This document shows, piece after piece, positions 16,218-25,600 of a DNA stretch of 64,000 bases (positions within the stretch are counted from its first letter, which is position 1; every line of letters starts with the position of its first letter). The stretch comes from Salinibacillus aidingensis (GTDB taxonomy: Bacteria > Bacillota > Bacilli > Bacillales > Alkalibacillaceae), in contig NZ_BAAADO010000004.1 in the NCBI RefSeq assembly GCF_039522525.1, forward strand, positions 310,001 to 374,000, in the 5' to 3' direction. The position numbers and the translations under genes were made by a program. Under the pieces are notes generated by a model. It saw only the letters and a program-made list of their open reading frames with translations. It made no database searches and had not been told where the DNA came from.

Positions 16218-17366
16218 ATGCAAAATATTACCCTGCTTGGTGCTACAGGATCCGTAGGCCTTCAAACAGTTGAGGTCATACGGGAGTTAAAAGAACAATT
16301 TCACATTTATGCCATTGCTTATGGAACAAGCACAGAAAAAGCCCTTCCTATCATCGAGGAGTTTCGCCCTCAATATATTGTTGTGAGTAATAAAGAGGCG
16401 AAACAGGAATTGGAAAGGAAAATCACTTACAATCCCGTACTATTAGTTGGAAATGAGGGAATGACTGAAGTTGCCACCCTTCCTGAAGTGGACATGGTTG
16501 TGAATGCTGTCCTGGGAAGTGTTGGTCTTGAACCAACTTTGGCCGCTATAAAGGAGAAGAAAAGAATTGCCTTTGCTAATAAGGAAACACTGGTAACCGC
16601 CGGACATCTTGTTATGAAAGAGGCACGTAAACATGGAGTTCAGCTTCTTCCTGTTGACAGTGAGCATGCCGCCATCCATCAATGTCTGAAAGGTGAGCGG
16701 GCAGATGAGGTTAAAAGACTTATCATTACAGCCTCAGGAGGCAGTTTTAGAGATAAATCAAGAGAAGAGCTTCAGAATGTGACCAGGCATGATGCTCTTA
16801 AACATCCTAATTGGAGTATGGGAGCTAAAATAACGATTGATTCGGCTACCATGATGAATAAAGGTTTGGAAGTCATAGAGGCCCATTGGTTGTTTGATAT
16901 TCCTTTCGAGCAGATTGATGTAATTTTACATAGAGAAAGCATTATTCATTCCATGGTTGAGTTTAAGGATCATAGTATAATGGCACAGCTTGGGACCACA
17001 GATATGAAAGGACCCATACAATATGCATTAACGTATCCAAACAGGCTTGATATTTCAAATGCAAAAGCGTTAAACTTAATGGATATAGGAAAACTGCAAT
17101 TTGAAAGGATGAGCCTGGAACGCTTTCCTTGTTTAAAAATGGCTTATGATGCAGGAAAAATCGGTGGCACCATGCCGACAGTGCTGAATGCTGCCAATGA
17201 ACAGGCGGTAGAATTGTTTTTAAATAATAAAATTTCTTTCCTTGAGATAGAAGATTTTATTCAAAAAACAATGGATAAGCATACAATAATACAGGAACCA
17301 GATTTATCTACAATTATAGAAGTGGATCAATCAACAAGGCAACGAGTAAAATCTTATGTAAACTAA
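16218..17366 (+). CDS. dxr: 1-deoxy-D-xylulose 5-phosphate reductoisomerase
   Basis: Dxr converts DXP to 2-C-methyl-D-erythritol 4-phosphate using NADPH, the second step of the MEP isoprenoid pathway that ultimately feeds UppS upstream. The sequence has the NADPH-binding LLGATGSVGLQT at the N-terminus, the metal-binding LPVDSEHAAIHQCL and the TIDSATMMNKGLEVIEAH motif. I start at ATG 16218, eight bases after AGGAG, rather than the GTG at 16212, giving 382 residues. Confidence 0.98.
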   Translation: MQNITLLGATGSVGLQTVEVIRELKEQFHIYAIAYGTSTEKALPIIEEFRPQYIVVSNKEAKQELERKITYNPVLLVGNEGMTEVATLPEVDMVVNAVLGSVGLEPTLAAIKEKKRIAFANKETLVTAGHLVMKEARKHGVQLLPVDSEHAAIHQCLKGERADEVKRLIITASGGSFRDKSREELQNVTRHDALKHPNWSMGAKITIDSATMMNKGLEVIEAHWLFDIPFEQIDVILHRESIIHSMVEFKDHSIMAQLGTTDMKGPIQYALTYPNRLDISNAKALNLMDIGKLQFERMSLERFPCLKMAYDAGKIGGTMPTVLNAANEQAVELFLNNKISFLEIEDFIQKTMDKHTIIQEPDLSTIIEVDQSTRQRVKSYVN

Positions 17367-17381
17367 AGGAAGGTGCTTTCT

Positions 17382-18644
17382 TTGAATACGGTTATTGCTT
17401 TTATTTTTATGTTCGGTCTGCTCGTCTTTATTCATGAGTTTGGCCATATGATTTTCGCGAAAAGAGCAGGGATGTTAGTTCGCGAATTTGCCATTGGGTT
17501 TGGACCCAAAATTTTTTCATATCGAAAAAATGAAACTCTATATACAGTCAGACTGCTTCCTATTGGTGGTTATGTAAGAGTTGCAGGGGAAGATCCTGAA
17601 ATTATTGAACTGAAGCCTGGTCAGCATATTGGTCTTGAGTTTAATCAAATTGGAAAAGTCAATAAAATTATTGTAAATAATAAATCCAAGCATCCAAATG
17701 CCCGTGTGATTGAAGTAGAACGTGTTGATTTGGATCATGAATTAATGATTACCGGTTATGATGTGGATAGTGAAGAGCGTTTAACATTTGACGTTGATCC
17801 AAAAGCGTTTTTCATTATGGATGAAAACGAAACACAAATAGCGCCTTATAATCGTCAATTTGCATCAAAATCAGTGCCCAAAAAAGCTATGCAGATTTTT
17901 GCGGGGCCGATGATGAATTTTATACTGGCCATCGTCGTGTTTATCATCCTTGGTTTTGCACAGGGCGTACCTGTTGAGGAAGCACAACTGGGTGAAATCA
18001 GCGAAAATTATCCTGCTGACGAATCAGGATTACAGCAGGGAGATCGAATTTTACAAGTCGATAATACATCCATTGATACTTGGGTCGATTTTGTAATGGA
18101 AATCCAGGCGCATCCAAATGAAGAGGTTGAATTGACCGTGGACCGCAATGGAGAAATCATGAATTTATCGGTTACACCAAGAGCCATAGAAGGGCAGCAA
18201 GGTGAAGAAATTGGGCAAATCGGGGTTCGACAGGCATTTGATGAATCGCCGGGTGAAATTGTGAAATATGGGTTTACAGAGACCTATGAATTGTCAACGC
18301 TGATTTTAACAAGTGTTGGACAACTCGTTACAGGACAACTATCCATTGACAATCTCGCTGGACCTGTAGGTATTTATGATGTCACCGACCAGGCTGTTCA
18401 GACAGGTTTCTACACATTCCTGACCTGGATGGCGATGTTAAGTGTGAACTTAGGAATTATTAATTTATTGCCACTGCCTGCCTTAGATGGGGGACGGTTG
18501 TTATTTGTGGGGTATGAAGCAGTTCGGGGCAAACCTATTGATCCTCAAAAGGAAGGGATTGTTCACTTTCTCGGATTTGCGCTGCTCATGTTATTGATGA
18601 TCGTCGTAACATGGAATGATATCCAGCGATTATTCACTCCATAG
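17382..18644 (+). CDS. rasP: RasP, site-2 intramembrane metalloprotease (M50)
   Basis: RasP cleaves membrane-embedded anti-sigma factors such as RsiW, as well as signal-peptide remnants and FtsL in B. subtilis. The zinc motif HEFGH is at residues 18-22 in the first membrane helix. A PDZ domain lies at about 190-270 and the second active-site motif NLLPLPALDGGR at about 360 in a late helix. The start is TTG 17382, eight bases after AGGAAGG, matching the family's NTVIAFI start and giving 420 residues; GTG 17373 lies inside the ribosome binding site. Confidence 0.96.
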   Translation: MNTVIAFIFMFGLLVFIHEFGHMIFAKRAGMLVREFAIGFGPKIFSYRKNETLYTVRLLPIGGYVRVAGEDPEIIELKPGQHIGLEFNQIGKVNKIIVNNKSKHPNARVIEVERVDLDHELMITGYDVDSEERLTFDVDPKAFFIMDENETQIAPYNRQFASKSVPKKAMQIFAGPMMNFILAIVVFIILGFAQGVPVEEAQLGEISENYPADESGLQQGDRILQVDNTSIDTWVDFVMEIQAHPNEEVELTVDRNGEIMNLSVTPRAIEGQQGEEIGQIGVRQAFDESPGEIVKYGFTETYELSTLILTSVGQLVTGQLSIDNLAGPVGIYDVTDQAVQTGFYTFLTWMAMLSVNLGIINLLPLPALDGGRLLFVGYEAVRGKPIDPQKEGIVHFLGFALLMLLMIVVTWNDIQRLFTP

Positions 18645-18709
18645 GCTGTGTAAAGCACCCTTAGATTGAACAGGTTATTAGATTAAATAAGAAATCGAGG
18701 TGCATGTTT

Positions 18710-20419
18710 ATGCGACAAAGCAATTTACTAATACCTACCTTAAAAGAAAATCCAAATGATGCTGAAATAAAAAGTCACCAATTATTGGTTCGTGCAGGCT
18801 TTATGCGACAAATTGCGTCCGGCCTTTACAGCTTTCTGCCTTTAGGAAATCGTGTGCTAAGAAAAGTGGAACAGATTGTAAGGGAAGAGATGGATGAAGC
18901 AGGAGCCTCAGAAATGCTGATGCCTGCATTACAGCCATCCGAATTATGGAAGGAATCCGGACGCTGGGAAACGTTTGGACCAGAACTTATGCGAATCAAT
19001 GACCGCCATGAACGGGAATTTGCCTTAGGTGCAACACATGAAGAGGTTATTACAAGTATTATTCGTGATGAACTGAAGAGTTATAAAAAACTGCCTTTAA
19101 CCGTCTATCAGATCCAATCGAAGTTTAGAGATGAAAAAAGACCTCGATTTGGGTTGCTACGCGGGCGTGAATTTTTAATGAAGGATGCTTATTCCTTCCA
19201 TGAGAGTTTTGAAAGTCTTGATGAGACCTATGAAAAATTATTTAATGCCTATAAAAATATTTTCAGCCGATGTGGTTTGGATTTCCGCGCTGTTATTGCC
19301 GACTCTGGAGCTATGGGCGGAAAGGATACCCATGAGTTTATGGTTCTGTCAGAGGTTGGAGAAGATGTGATCGCCTATTCTGACACATCTGACTATGCAG
19401 CCAACATCGAAATGGCACCTGTTATAACAACATATGAAACTTCAGATGAAAAATTAAAAGAATTGCAAAAAGTGGAAACACCGAATCAGAAAACGATGGA
19501 AGAAGTGGCAGATTATCTGGGACACTCATTGGATCAGGGTATAAAAGCTCTCATGTTTAAAGTGGACGAGCAATTAGTTTTAGTCATTACACGAGGGGAT
19601 CACGAAGTCAATGATGTTAAGTTAAAGAACTTATATGATGCAAGTTTCGTTGATTTAGCCAGTGAAGAGGAAACCAGACAGGCTATGAATGCCGGATTTG
19701 GCTCATTAGGGCCAGTAGGTGTCCCTGAAGATATTGATATTGTTGCCGATCATGCCGTACAATCTCTGGTTAATGTTTCCTGCGGGGCAAATGAGGATGG
19801 CTATCACTATATGAATGTTACCCCTGATCGTGATTTTAAAGTAAGCCAATATGCAGATTTAAGGTTTATTCAGGAAGGTGATCCATCCCCTGATGGGAAC
19901 GGTAAAATTAAGTTTGCCAGAGGTATTGAAGTGGGTCACGTGTTTAAACTGGGAAGGTACTATTCTGAAAAGATGAATGCTACCTATTTGGACCAGAATG
20001 GAAAGGCCAATTCATTTATCATGGGCTGTTATGGTATAGGAGTTTCACGTACCCTTGCCGCTATCGTTGAACAGCATCATGACGACAATGGTATCACCTG
20101 GCCGGCTCAGGTTGCTCCATATCATGTTCACCTGCTGGCATTAAATGTGAAAAAAAATGAACAACTGGAGCTTGCTGAGGAAATTTATGAATCATTGAAA
20201 AAAGCTGGTATTGAAGTGTTATTTGATGATCGTCAGGAACGCGCAGGTGTGAAGTTTGCGGATAGTGATCTTATGGGCATACCTTTGAGAATAACTGTTG
20301 GTAAACGTGCAGCTGAAGGCTATGTCGAGGTTAAATATCGAGATTCCGGAGAGCAGGAAGATGTTCAGCAAACAGAAATTATTAATACTGTACGTTCTTT
20401 TATCAGTGAGGTAAAATAG
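18710..20419 (+). CDS. proS: Prolyl-tRNA synthetase (bacterial-type, with editing domain)
   Basis: ProS charges tRNA-Pro. It is a class II synthetase with the motif 2 region FRDEKRPRFGLLRGREF and the motif 3 region MGCYGIGVSR, and between them the INS editing domain (about 225-400) of bacterial-type enzymes. The C-terminal anticodon-binding domain contains DDRQERAGVKFADSDLMGIP. I start at ATG 18710, seven bases after GAGGTG, rather than ATG 18704, giving 569 residues. No T-box leader is visible in the 65-base gap upstream. Confidence 0.98.
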   Translation: MRQSNLLIPTLKENPNDAEIKSHQLLVRAGFMRQIASGLYSFLPLGNRVLRKVEQIVREEMDEAGASEMLMPALQPSELWKESGRWETFGPELMRINDRHEREFALGATHEEVITSIIRDELKSYKKLPLTVYQIQSKFRDEKRPRFGLLRGREFLMKDAYSFHESFESLDETYEKLFNAYKNIFSRCGLDFRAVIADSGAMGGKDTHEFMVLSEVGEDVIAYSDTSDYAANIEMAPVITTYETSDEKLKELQKVETPNQKTMEEVADYLGHSLDQGIKALMFKVDEQLVLVITRGDHEVNDVKLKNLYDASFVDLASEEETRQAMNAGFGSLGPVGVPEDIDIVADHAVQSLVNVSCGANEDGYHYMNVTPDRDFKVSQYADLRFIQEGDPSPDGNGKIKFARGIEVGHVFKLGRYYSEKMNATYLDQNGKANSFIMGCYGIGVSRTLAAIVEQHHDDNGITWPAQVAPYHVHLLALNVKKNEQLELAEEIYESLKKAGIEVLFDDRQERAGVKFADSDLMGIPLRITVGKRAAEGYVEVKYRDSGEQEDVQQTEIINTVRSFISEVK

Positions 20420-20434
20420 AATAGAGCATTTTTC

Positions 20435-20466
20435 AACCCTTGTCACTAATTTACGACAGGGGTTTT
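20435..20466 (+). terminator. proS terminator
   Basis: AACCCTTGTC (20435-20444) pairs with GACAGGGGTT (20455-20464), ending in TTTT. It lies 15 bases after proS and immediately before the polC ribosome binding site. Confidence 0.7.
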
Positions 20467-20492
20467 CCAGTTTAACAGGGGGAGATTTAATT

Positions 20493-23400
20493 ATGCCGGT
20501 CACCAGCCGTGAAAAAATGGAGATTTTGCTGGAGCAAATTCAATTACCCAATGACATTATCAATAAATATTTTCAAGAAGCCTCCTTAGAGAAATTAACC
20601 GTTTTTAAGAAGGAGAAAATGTGGCGCTTTACATTCCGTGTTCAGAGTGTACTGCCGCCGGATGTATTTCAGTTATTTGAAACCAAAATTCATGAAGCTT
20701 TTGATCATATAGCTTCTGTAGATTTTAAAATAGAAGCGGAAAATCAAGAATTTAAGAGGGAGTATATAGATGAGTACTGGTCTGTTTTCATTCAATCTGT
20801 CCCTGATTTGCTGCCTGCCTACAAGGATATTCTTCATCAGCAGACACCGGAATTGGATGGCAATAAACTAACGATTTTGGCCAGAAATGAGGCGGAATCC
20901 CACGCCATTAAAAAACGCTTGCAGCAGCCTGTAAGTGATTTTTGTGCCAAGATTGGCTGTGCTCCTTTTCAAATTCACGTGAATGTCAAAGAGTCTGAAG
21001 AGGACTTGAAACGATTTATCGAAATGAGAGAGCAGGAAGATCAAAATCTTATACAAAAGGCTGTAAAAGATAAAGAAGAAAGAGCAAAAAAACAAAGTGA
21101 AGAAAAAAGTAATGAGCCCTTTACCATTGGTTATCCTATTCAGGAAGATAAGGTTGAGATGGAAACCATTGTGGAAGAGGAGCGGAGAATTACGATAGAA
21201 GGCTATGTTTTTGACGTTGATATTCGTGAGTTGCGATCTGGTCGTCATTTATTAATTGCAAAATTAACAGACTACACAGACTCTCTTACTGTAAAAATGT
21301 TTTCCAATGGTGAAAGTGATCAGGAGAAGTTTAAACAGTTAAAGAAAGGGATGTGGGTGAAAGCACGAGGGAGTATTCAAACGGATACTTTTACAAATGA
21401 ATTAACCATGATGGGCCGGGATATTAACCAGATCCAAAAAGGTGAACGCTCTGATCAGGCTCCAGAGGGAGAAAAAAGGGTGGAATTACATGCGCATACC
21501 ATGATGAGTCAAATGGATGCGCCAGTATCAGCATCCCGCCTCATTGAAACAGCTGCTAAGTGGCAGCACCCTGCTGTTGCAATTACTGACCATGCTGTCG
21601 TACAGTCCTTTCCTGAAGCGTATGCTGCAGGAGAAAAGCATAATATTAAAGTGTTATATGGGGTAGAAGCTAATGTAGTCGATGACGGTGTTCCAATTGC
21701 TTATAATGAGCATGATCGAATGCTGGAAGATGCAGAATATGTGGTCTATGACGTTGAAACAACGGGGTTATCGGCAATATATGATACGATCATTGAACTT
21801 GCGGCAGTCAAAGTGAAGAAGGGGGAAATTATCGACAGATTCGAATCGTTTGCCAATCCTCATCATCCATTGAGTGAGACAACAACAGAATTAACCGGAA
21901 TCACGGATGAAATGGTTCAAAATGCACCTGAAGTAGATGAAGTGCTGGAAGATTTCCACACCTGGATGGGGGATGCCATTCTTGTTGCACATAATGCAAG
22001 CTTCGATATGGGATTCCTGAATGCCGGACTTAAAAAAATCGGGAAAGAAAAGGCGCCAAACCCTGTGATTGATACGCTTGAGCTCGCAAGGTTTTTGCTG
22101 CCTAATTTAAAGAATCATCGTTTAAATACTCTATGTAAAGTGTTTAACATTGAATTAACCCAGCATCACCGGGCCATTTATGATGCAGAAGCAACAGGAT
22201 ATTTACTCTGGAAGCTTGTAGAGGAATGCTTTAAAAAAGATATTTCCAACCATAATCAGCTGAATAACCATATGGGTGAAGGAAATGCCTATCAACGGTC
22301 AAGACCTTTTCATGCAACATTATTAGCACAAAATCAGGAAGGGCTTAAAAATTTATATAAACTAGTTTCGATTTCTCATATTGATTATTTTTACCGAGTT
22401 CCAAGAATCCCACGGTCAAAATTGCAAAAGTATCGTGAGGGTATTTTAATAGGTTCCGGCTGTGATAAAGGTGAGCTTTTTGAAACCATGATGCAAAAGT
22501 CAAAGGAAGAAGCGGAAGATGTGGCAGCCTTTTACGATTATATTGAAATACAGCCTCCGTCCAATTATGCGCATCTGATTGAAAAGGAACTGGTCCGGGA
22601 TGAGCATGATTTACTCGATATTTTGAAAAATTTAACGGAGCTTGGAGAAAAATTAAACAAGCCTGTGGTGGCTACGGGGAATACCCACTACATTGAAAAG
22701 CATGAAAGAGTTTATCGACAAATATTAATTGCTTCACAGAGCGGAAATCCATTAAACCGGCAGACATTACCTGATGTTTATTTCAAAACAACGGATGAAA
22801 TGCTGAATGAACTCTCCTTTTTAGGTGAGGATAAGGCTTTTGAAGTTGTAGTTGAGAATACACAGAAAATCAGTGAATGGATCGATGAAATTAAACCGGT
22901 GAAAGAAGACTTGTATACGCCTAACATTGACGGAGCCGAGGACGAAATGCGGGATATGACGTATGGGCGTGCGAAGAGCATTTATGGAGATCCTCTGCCG
23001 GACATTGTTAAAAACCGTCTTGATAAAGAATTGGACAGTATTATCGGTAACGGATTTGCCGTTATTTATCTGATTTCGCAAAAACTCGTTAAAAAGTCGC
23101 TGGATGATGGTTATCTGGTTGGCTCAAGGGGATCTGTCGGTTCGTCGTTAGTTGCTACAATGACAGAAATTACTGAAGTGAATCCTCTTCCACCACATTA
23201 TGTTTGTCCAAACTGTCAGCACTCTGAGTTTTTTAATGATGGATCTGTTGGCTCCGGATTTGATTTACCAGAAAAGGATTGCCCTAAATGCGGGACCAGT
23301 CTGAATAAAGATGGACAGGATATTCCATTTGAAACCTTCTTAGGATTTAAAGGTGATAAAGTTCCCGATATTGATTTGAATTTCTCAGGGGAATATCAGC

Positions 23401-24785
23401 CACGGGCACATAATTACACAAAGGTTCTATTCGGTGAGGACAAGGTGTATCGTGCAGGAACCATTGGTACCGTTGCAGATAAGACCGCATATGGCTATGT
23501 GAAGGGGTATGCATCCGATCACGATATTACGTATAAACAGACTGAGGTAGATCGCCTGGTTCAGGGCTGTACGGGAGTTAAACGAACAACCGGGCAGCAT
23601 CCGGGCGGGATAATCGTTGTGCCGGATGACAGGGAAATATATGATTTTACACCAATACAGTATCCAGCAGATGACCGGAGTTCTGAGTGGAGAACAACTC
23701 ACTTTGACTTCCATTCCATTCATGACAATTTGCTTAAGCTGGATATACTCGGACACGATGATCCCACAGTTATCCGTATGCTGCAGGACTTAACCGGAAT
23801 TGATCCTCAGGAGGTACCAACAGACGATCCTGAGGTCATGAAAATATTCAGTGGTCCTGAATCTCTTGGTGTAGATGCTGAACAAATTATGTGTAAAACA
23901 GGAACATTAGGTGTCCCTGAATTTGGTACCAGGTTTGTTCGGCAGATGCTGGAAGATACAAAGCCGTCTACCTTTGCAGAATTAGTCATGATATCGGGAT
24001 TATCACATGGTACAGATGTATGGTTGGGCAATGCTCAGGAATTGATTAATAAAGGTATTTGTACACTGCCCGAGGTAATCGGCTGTCGTGATGATATCAT
24101 GGTATATTTGCTCCACAAAGGGTTAGAAGCTTCTCTTGCCTTTAAAATTATGGAGTTTGTACGTAAGGGGAAAGGACTGCAGGATGACTGGATTGAAGAG
24201 ATGAAGAAGCATGGTGTACCAGACTGGTATATTGAATCCTGTAAGAAGATTAAGTACATGTTCCCGAAAGCTCACGCAGCTGCTTATGTATTGATGGCCA
24301 TTCGAATCGCCTATTTTAAAGTACATTATCCGATTTACTTTTATGCAGCCTACTTTAGTGTGCGCGCCAGTGACTTTGAGCTGGATACCATGATAAAGGG
24401 AAGTCAGGCCATTCGGAAACGGATTGAAGAGATTCAGAACAAAGGGAATGACGCCTCTCCAAAAGAAAAAAGTTTACTGACTGTCCTTGAAGTCGCCTTA
24501 GAGATGAACGAAAGAGGCTATTCATTCCAAAAGGTAGACCTGTATCGCTCAGACGCCAAGGATTTTCTAGTAGACGGGGATACGCTCATCCCTCCATTTA
24601 ATGCAATTGACGGTCTGGGTACAAACGCCGCTTTAAATATCCAGAAAGTCAGAGAAGATGGCGAATTTCTATCAAAAGAAGACTTGCGCGAAAGAAGTCG
24701 AATATCCAAAACCGTATTGGAGTACCTTGATCAGCATGGCTGTTTAGAAGGATTACCGGATGCCAATCAGTTATCTCTCTTTTAG
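20493..24785 (+). CDS. polC: DNA polymerase III PolC-type alpha subunit
   Basis: PolC is the replicative DNA polymerase of low-GC Gram-positive bacteria. The 1430-residue protein shows an OB-fold region (about 220-320) and a PHP domain starting at ELHAHTMMSQMD (about 330). The PHP domain is interrupted by a DnaQ-type 3'-5' exonuclease (YDVETTGL at about 418, VAHNASFDMGF later). A zinc-finger-like element (CPNC...CPKCG) begins at about 905, the catalytic PDIDLNFSG at about 958, and a C-terminal beta-clamp-binding QLSLF ends the protein. All modules are present. The start has GGGGGAG upstream. Confidence 0.99.
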   Translation: MPVTSREKMEILLEQIQLPNDIINKYFQEASLEKLTVFKKEKMWRFTFRVQSVLPPDVFQLFETKIHEAFDHIASVDFKIEAENQEFKREYIDEYWSVFIQSVPDLLPAYKDILHQQTPELDGNKLTILARNEAESHAIKKRLQQPVSDFCAKIGCAPFQIHVNVKESEEDLKRFIEMREQEDQNLIQKAVKDKEERAKKQSEEKSNEPFTIGYPIQEDKVEMETIVEEERRITIEGYVFDVDIRELRSGRHLLIAKLTDYTDSLTVKMFSNGESDQEKFKQLKKGMWVKARGSIQTDTFTNELTMMGRDINQIQKGERSDQAPEGEKRVELHAHTMMSQMDAPVSASRLIETAAKWQHPAVAITDHAVVQSFPEAYAAGEKHNIKVLYGVEANVVDDGVPIAYNEHDRMLEDAEYVVYDVETTGLSAIYDTIIELAAVKVKKGEIIDRFESFANPHHPLSETTTELTGITDEMVQNAPEVDEVLEDFHTWMGDAILVAHNASFDMGFLNAGLKKIGKEKAPNPVIDTLELARFLLPNLKNHRLNTLCKVFNIELTQHHRAIYDAEATGYLLWKLVEECFKKDISNHNQLNNHMGEGNAYQRSRPFHATLLAQNQEGLKNLYKLVSISHIDYFYRVPRIPRSKLQKYREGILIGSGCDKGELFETMMQKSKEEAEDVAAFYDYIEIQPPSNYAHLIEKELVRDEHDLLDILKNLTELGEKLNKPVVATGNTHYIEKHERVYRQILIASQSGNPLNRQTLPDVYFKTTDEMLNELSFLGEDKAFEVVVENTQKISEWIDEIKPVKEDLYTPNIDGAEDEMRDMTYGRAKSIYGDPLPDIVKNRLDKELDSIIGNGFAVIYLISQKLVKKSLDDGYLVGSRGSVGSSLVATMTEITEVNPLPPHYVCPNCQHSEFFNDGSVGSGFDLPEKDCPKCGTSLNKDGQDIPFETFLGFKGDKVPDIDLNFSGEYQPRAHNYTKVLFGEDKVYRAGTIGTVADKTAYGYVKGYASDHDITYKQTEVDRLVQGCTGVKRTTGQHPGGIIVVPDDREIYDFTPIQYPADDRSSEWRTTHFDFHSIHDNLLKLDILGHDDPTVIRMLQDLTGIDPQEVPTDDPEVMKIFSGPESLGVDAEQIMCKTGTLGVPEFGTRFVRQMLEDTKPSTFAELVMISGLSHGTDVWLGNAQELINKGICTLPEVIGCRDDIMVYLLHKGLEASLAFKIMEFVRKGKGLQDDWIEEMKKHGVPDWYIESCKKIKYMFPKAHAAAYVLMAIRIAYFKVHYPIYFYAAYFSVRASDFELDTMIKGSQAIRKRIEEIQNKGNDASPKEKSLLTVLEVALEMNERGYSFQKVDLYRSDAKDFLVDGDTLIPPFNAIDGLGTNAALNIQKVREDGEFLSKEDLRERSRISKTVLEYLDQHGCLEGLPDANQLSLF

Positions 24786-24790
24786 TATGT

Positions 24791-24819
24791 TTGCAAAGTT
24801 TATGAAGTTATGGTATATT
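24791..24819 (+). promoter_or_regulatory. Sigma-A-type promoter for the rimP-nusA-infB operon
   Basis: TTGCAA (24791-24796) and TATATT (24814-24819) are spaced by 17 bases and lie just after the polC stop. The predicted start near 24826 would give a leader of about 285 nt before rimP, containing the hairpins annotated next. Confidence 0.6.
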
Positions 24820-24853
24820 TTTGTTGGTATAACAAAGGATACGAAGTAAGGAT

Positions 24854-24877
24854 AAAGAGTGGGGCAGCCCACTCTTT
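24854..24877 (+). promoter_or_regulatory. First hairpin of the rimP leader
   Basis: AAAGAGTGGG (24854-24863) and CCCACTCTTT (24868-24877) form a perfect 10-bp stem with a four-base GCAG loop. The sequence after it (CCTATTACC) has no T-run, so it looks like a structural element of the leader and not a polC terminator. Confidence 0.6.
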
Positions 24878-24987
24878 CCTATTACCTGAAGGTTTATTAC
24901 TTTATTGGCAGCCGTAAAGGAAGAAACTGGTTGTCATAAACTTCTATTTTGTTATGGGTGAGTTTTTGTTCTTTTGATTCTGTTAGT

Positions 24988-25064
24988 GATTCAAATGGCT
25001 CTGAAGGAAAATTCCCTGCTTGTATAGCAGGGAATTTTATCGTAAATGATGTATCATTTGAATC
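24988..25064 (+). promoter_or_regulatory. Two-tier RNA structure upstream of rimP
   Basis: GATTCAAATG (24988-24997) is perfectly complementary to CATTTGAATC (25055-25064). These arms enclose a second perfect 13-bp hairpin made by AAAATTCCCTGCT (25008-25020) and AGCAGGGAATTTT (25026-25038). The inner hairpin ends in four T and could act as an attenuator. The 326-base gap between polC and rimP (24786-25111) also holds a weaker stem around 24925-24977 (AAACT/AGTTT enclosing CATAA/TTATG). NusA is known to autoregulate its operon in some bacteria; that link is inference here. Confidence 0.6.
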
Positions 25065-25111
25065 CTGCGGCAAAAGGGTAAATCTACATAAACGCTAAAG
25101 GAGTGATCGGA

Positions 25112-25585
25112 ATGGGAAAAAAAGTAACAGAGACGACAGAAGAGCTCGTACAACCCATTTTGGACGATATGAACCTGGAACTTGTAGATACAGAGTTTGT
25201 GAAGGAAGGGAAGAACTGGTTTCTTCGTGTTTATATCGATAAAGAAGGCGGTGTGGATATAGAAGAGTGCGGAAAAGTGAGTGAAGCGCTCAGTGAGAAA
25301 TTAGATGAAGCAGAGCCTGTAAAAGACCCCTATTATCTTGAAGTATCTTCGCCAGGGGTAGAGAGACCGCTGAAAAAGGAGCAGGACTTTATCGATCATA
25401 CAGGTGAAAACGTGTATGTGAAGGTTTATAAGGCTATTGATGGTGAAAAAGAATTTGAAGGAAAGCTGCGTTCTGTTGAAAATGGGATTGTTAATTTGGA
25501 AGTGAAAGTTAAAACCAGAACAAAGAATGTTGAAATTCCCTTCGATCAGATAGCTAAAGCTCACTTAGCTGTTACATTTAATTAA
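25112..25585 (+). CDS. rimP: Ribosome maturation factor RimP
   Basis: RimP assists 30S subunit assembly. The 157-residue protein has the two-domain family layout with the conserved LRVYIDKEGGVDIEECGKVS and LEVSSPGVERPLK motifs. The ATG at 25112 is eight bases after AAAGGAG; the GTG at 25103 lies within that site. It is the first gene of the nusA-infB operon and is preceded by an unusually structured leader. Confidence 0.97.
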   Translation: MGKKVTETTEELVQPILDDMNLELVDTEFVKEGKNWFLRVYIDKEGGVDIEECGKVSEALSEKLDEAEPVKDPYYLEVSSPGVERPLKKEQDFIDHTGENVYVKVYKAIDGEKEFEGKLRSVENGIVNLEVKVKTRTKNVEIPFDQIAKAHLAVTFN

Positions 25586-25600
25586 AAGGAGGATATCAAG

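Noticed and set aside
18645..18709. Possible T-box leader for proS
   Set aside because: The gap is only 65 bases, too short for a T-box, and no AGGGTGGNACC core is present.
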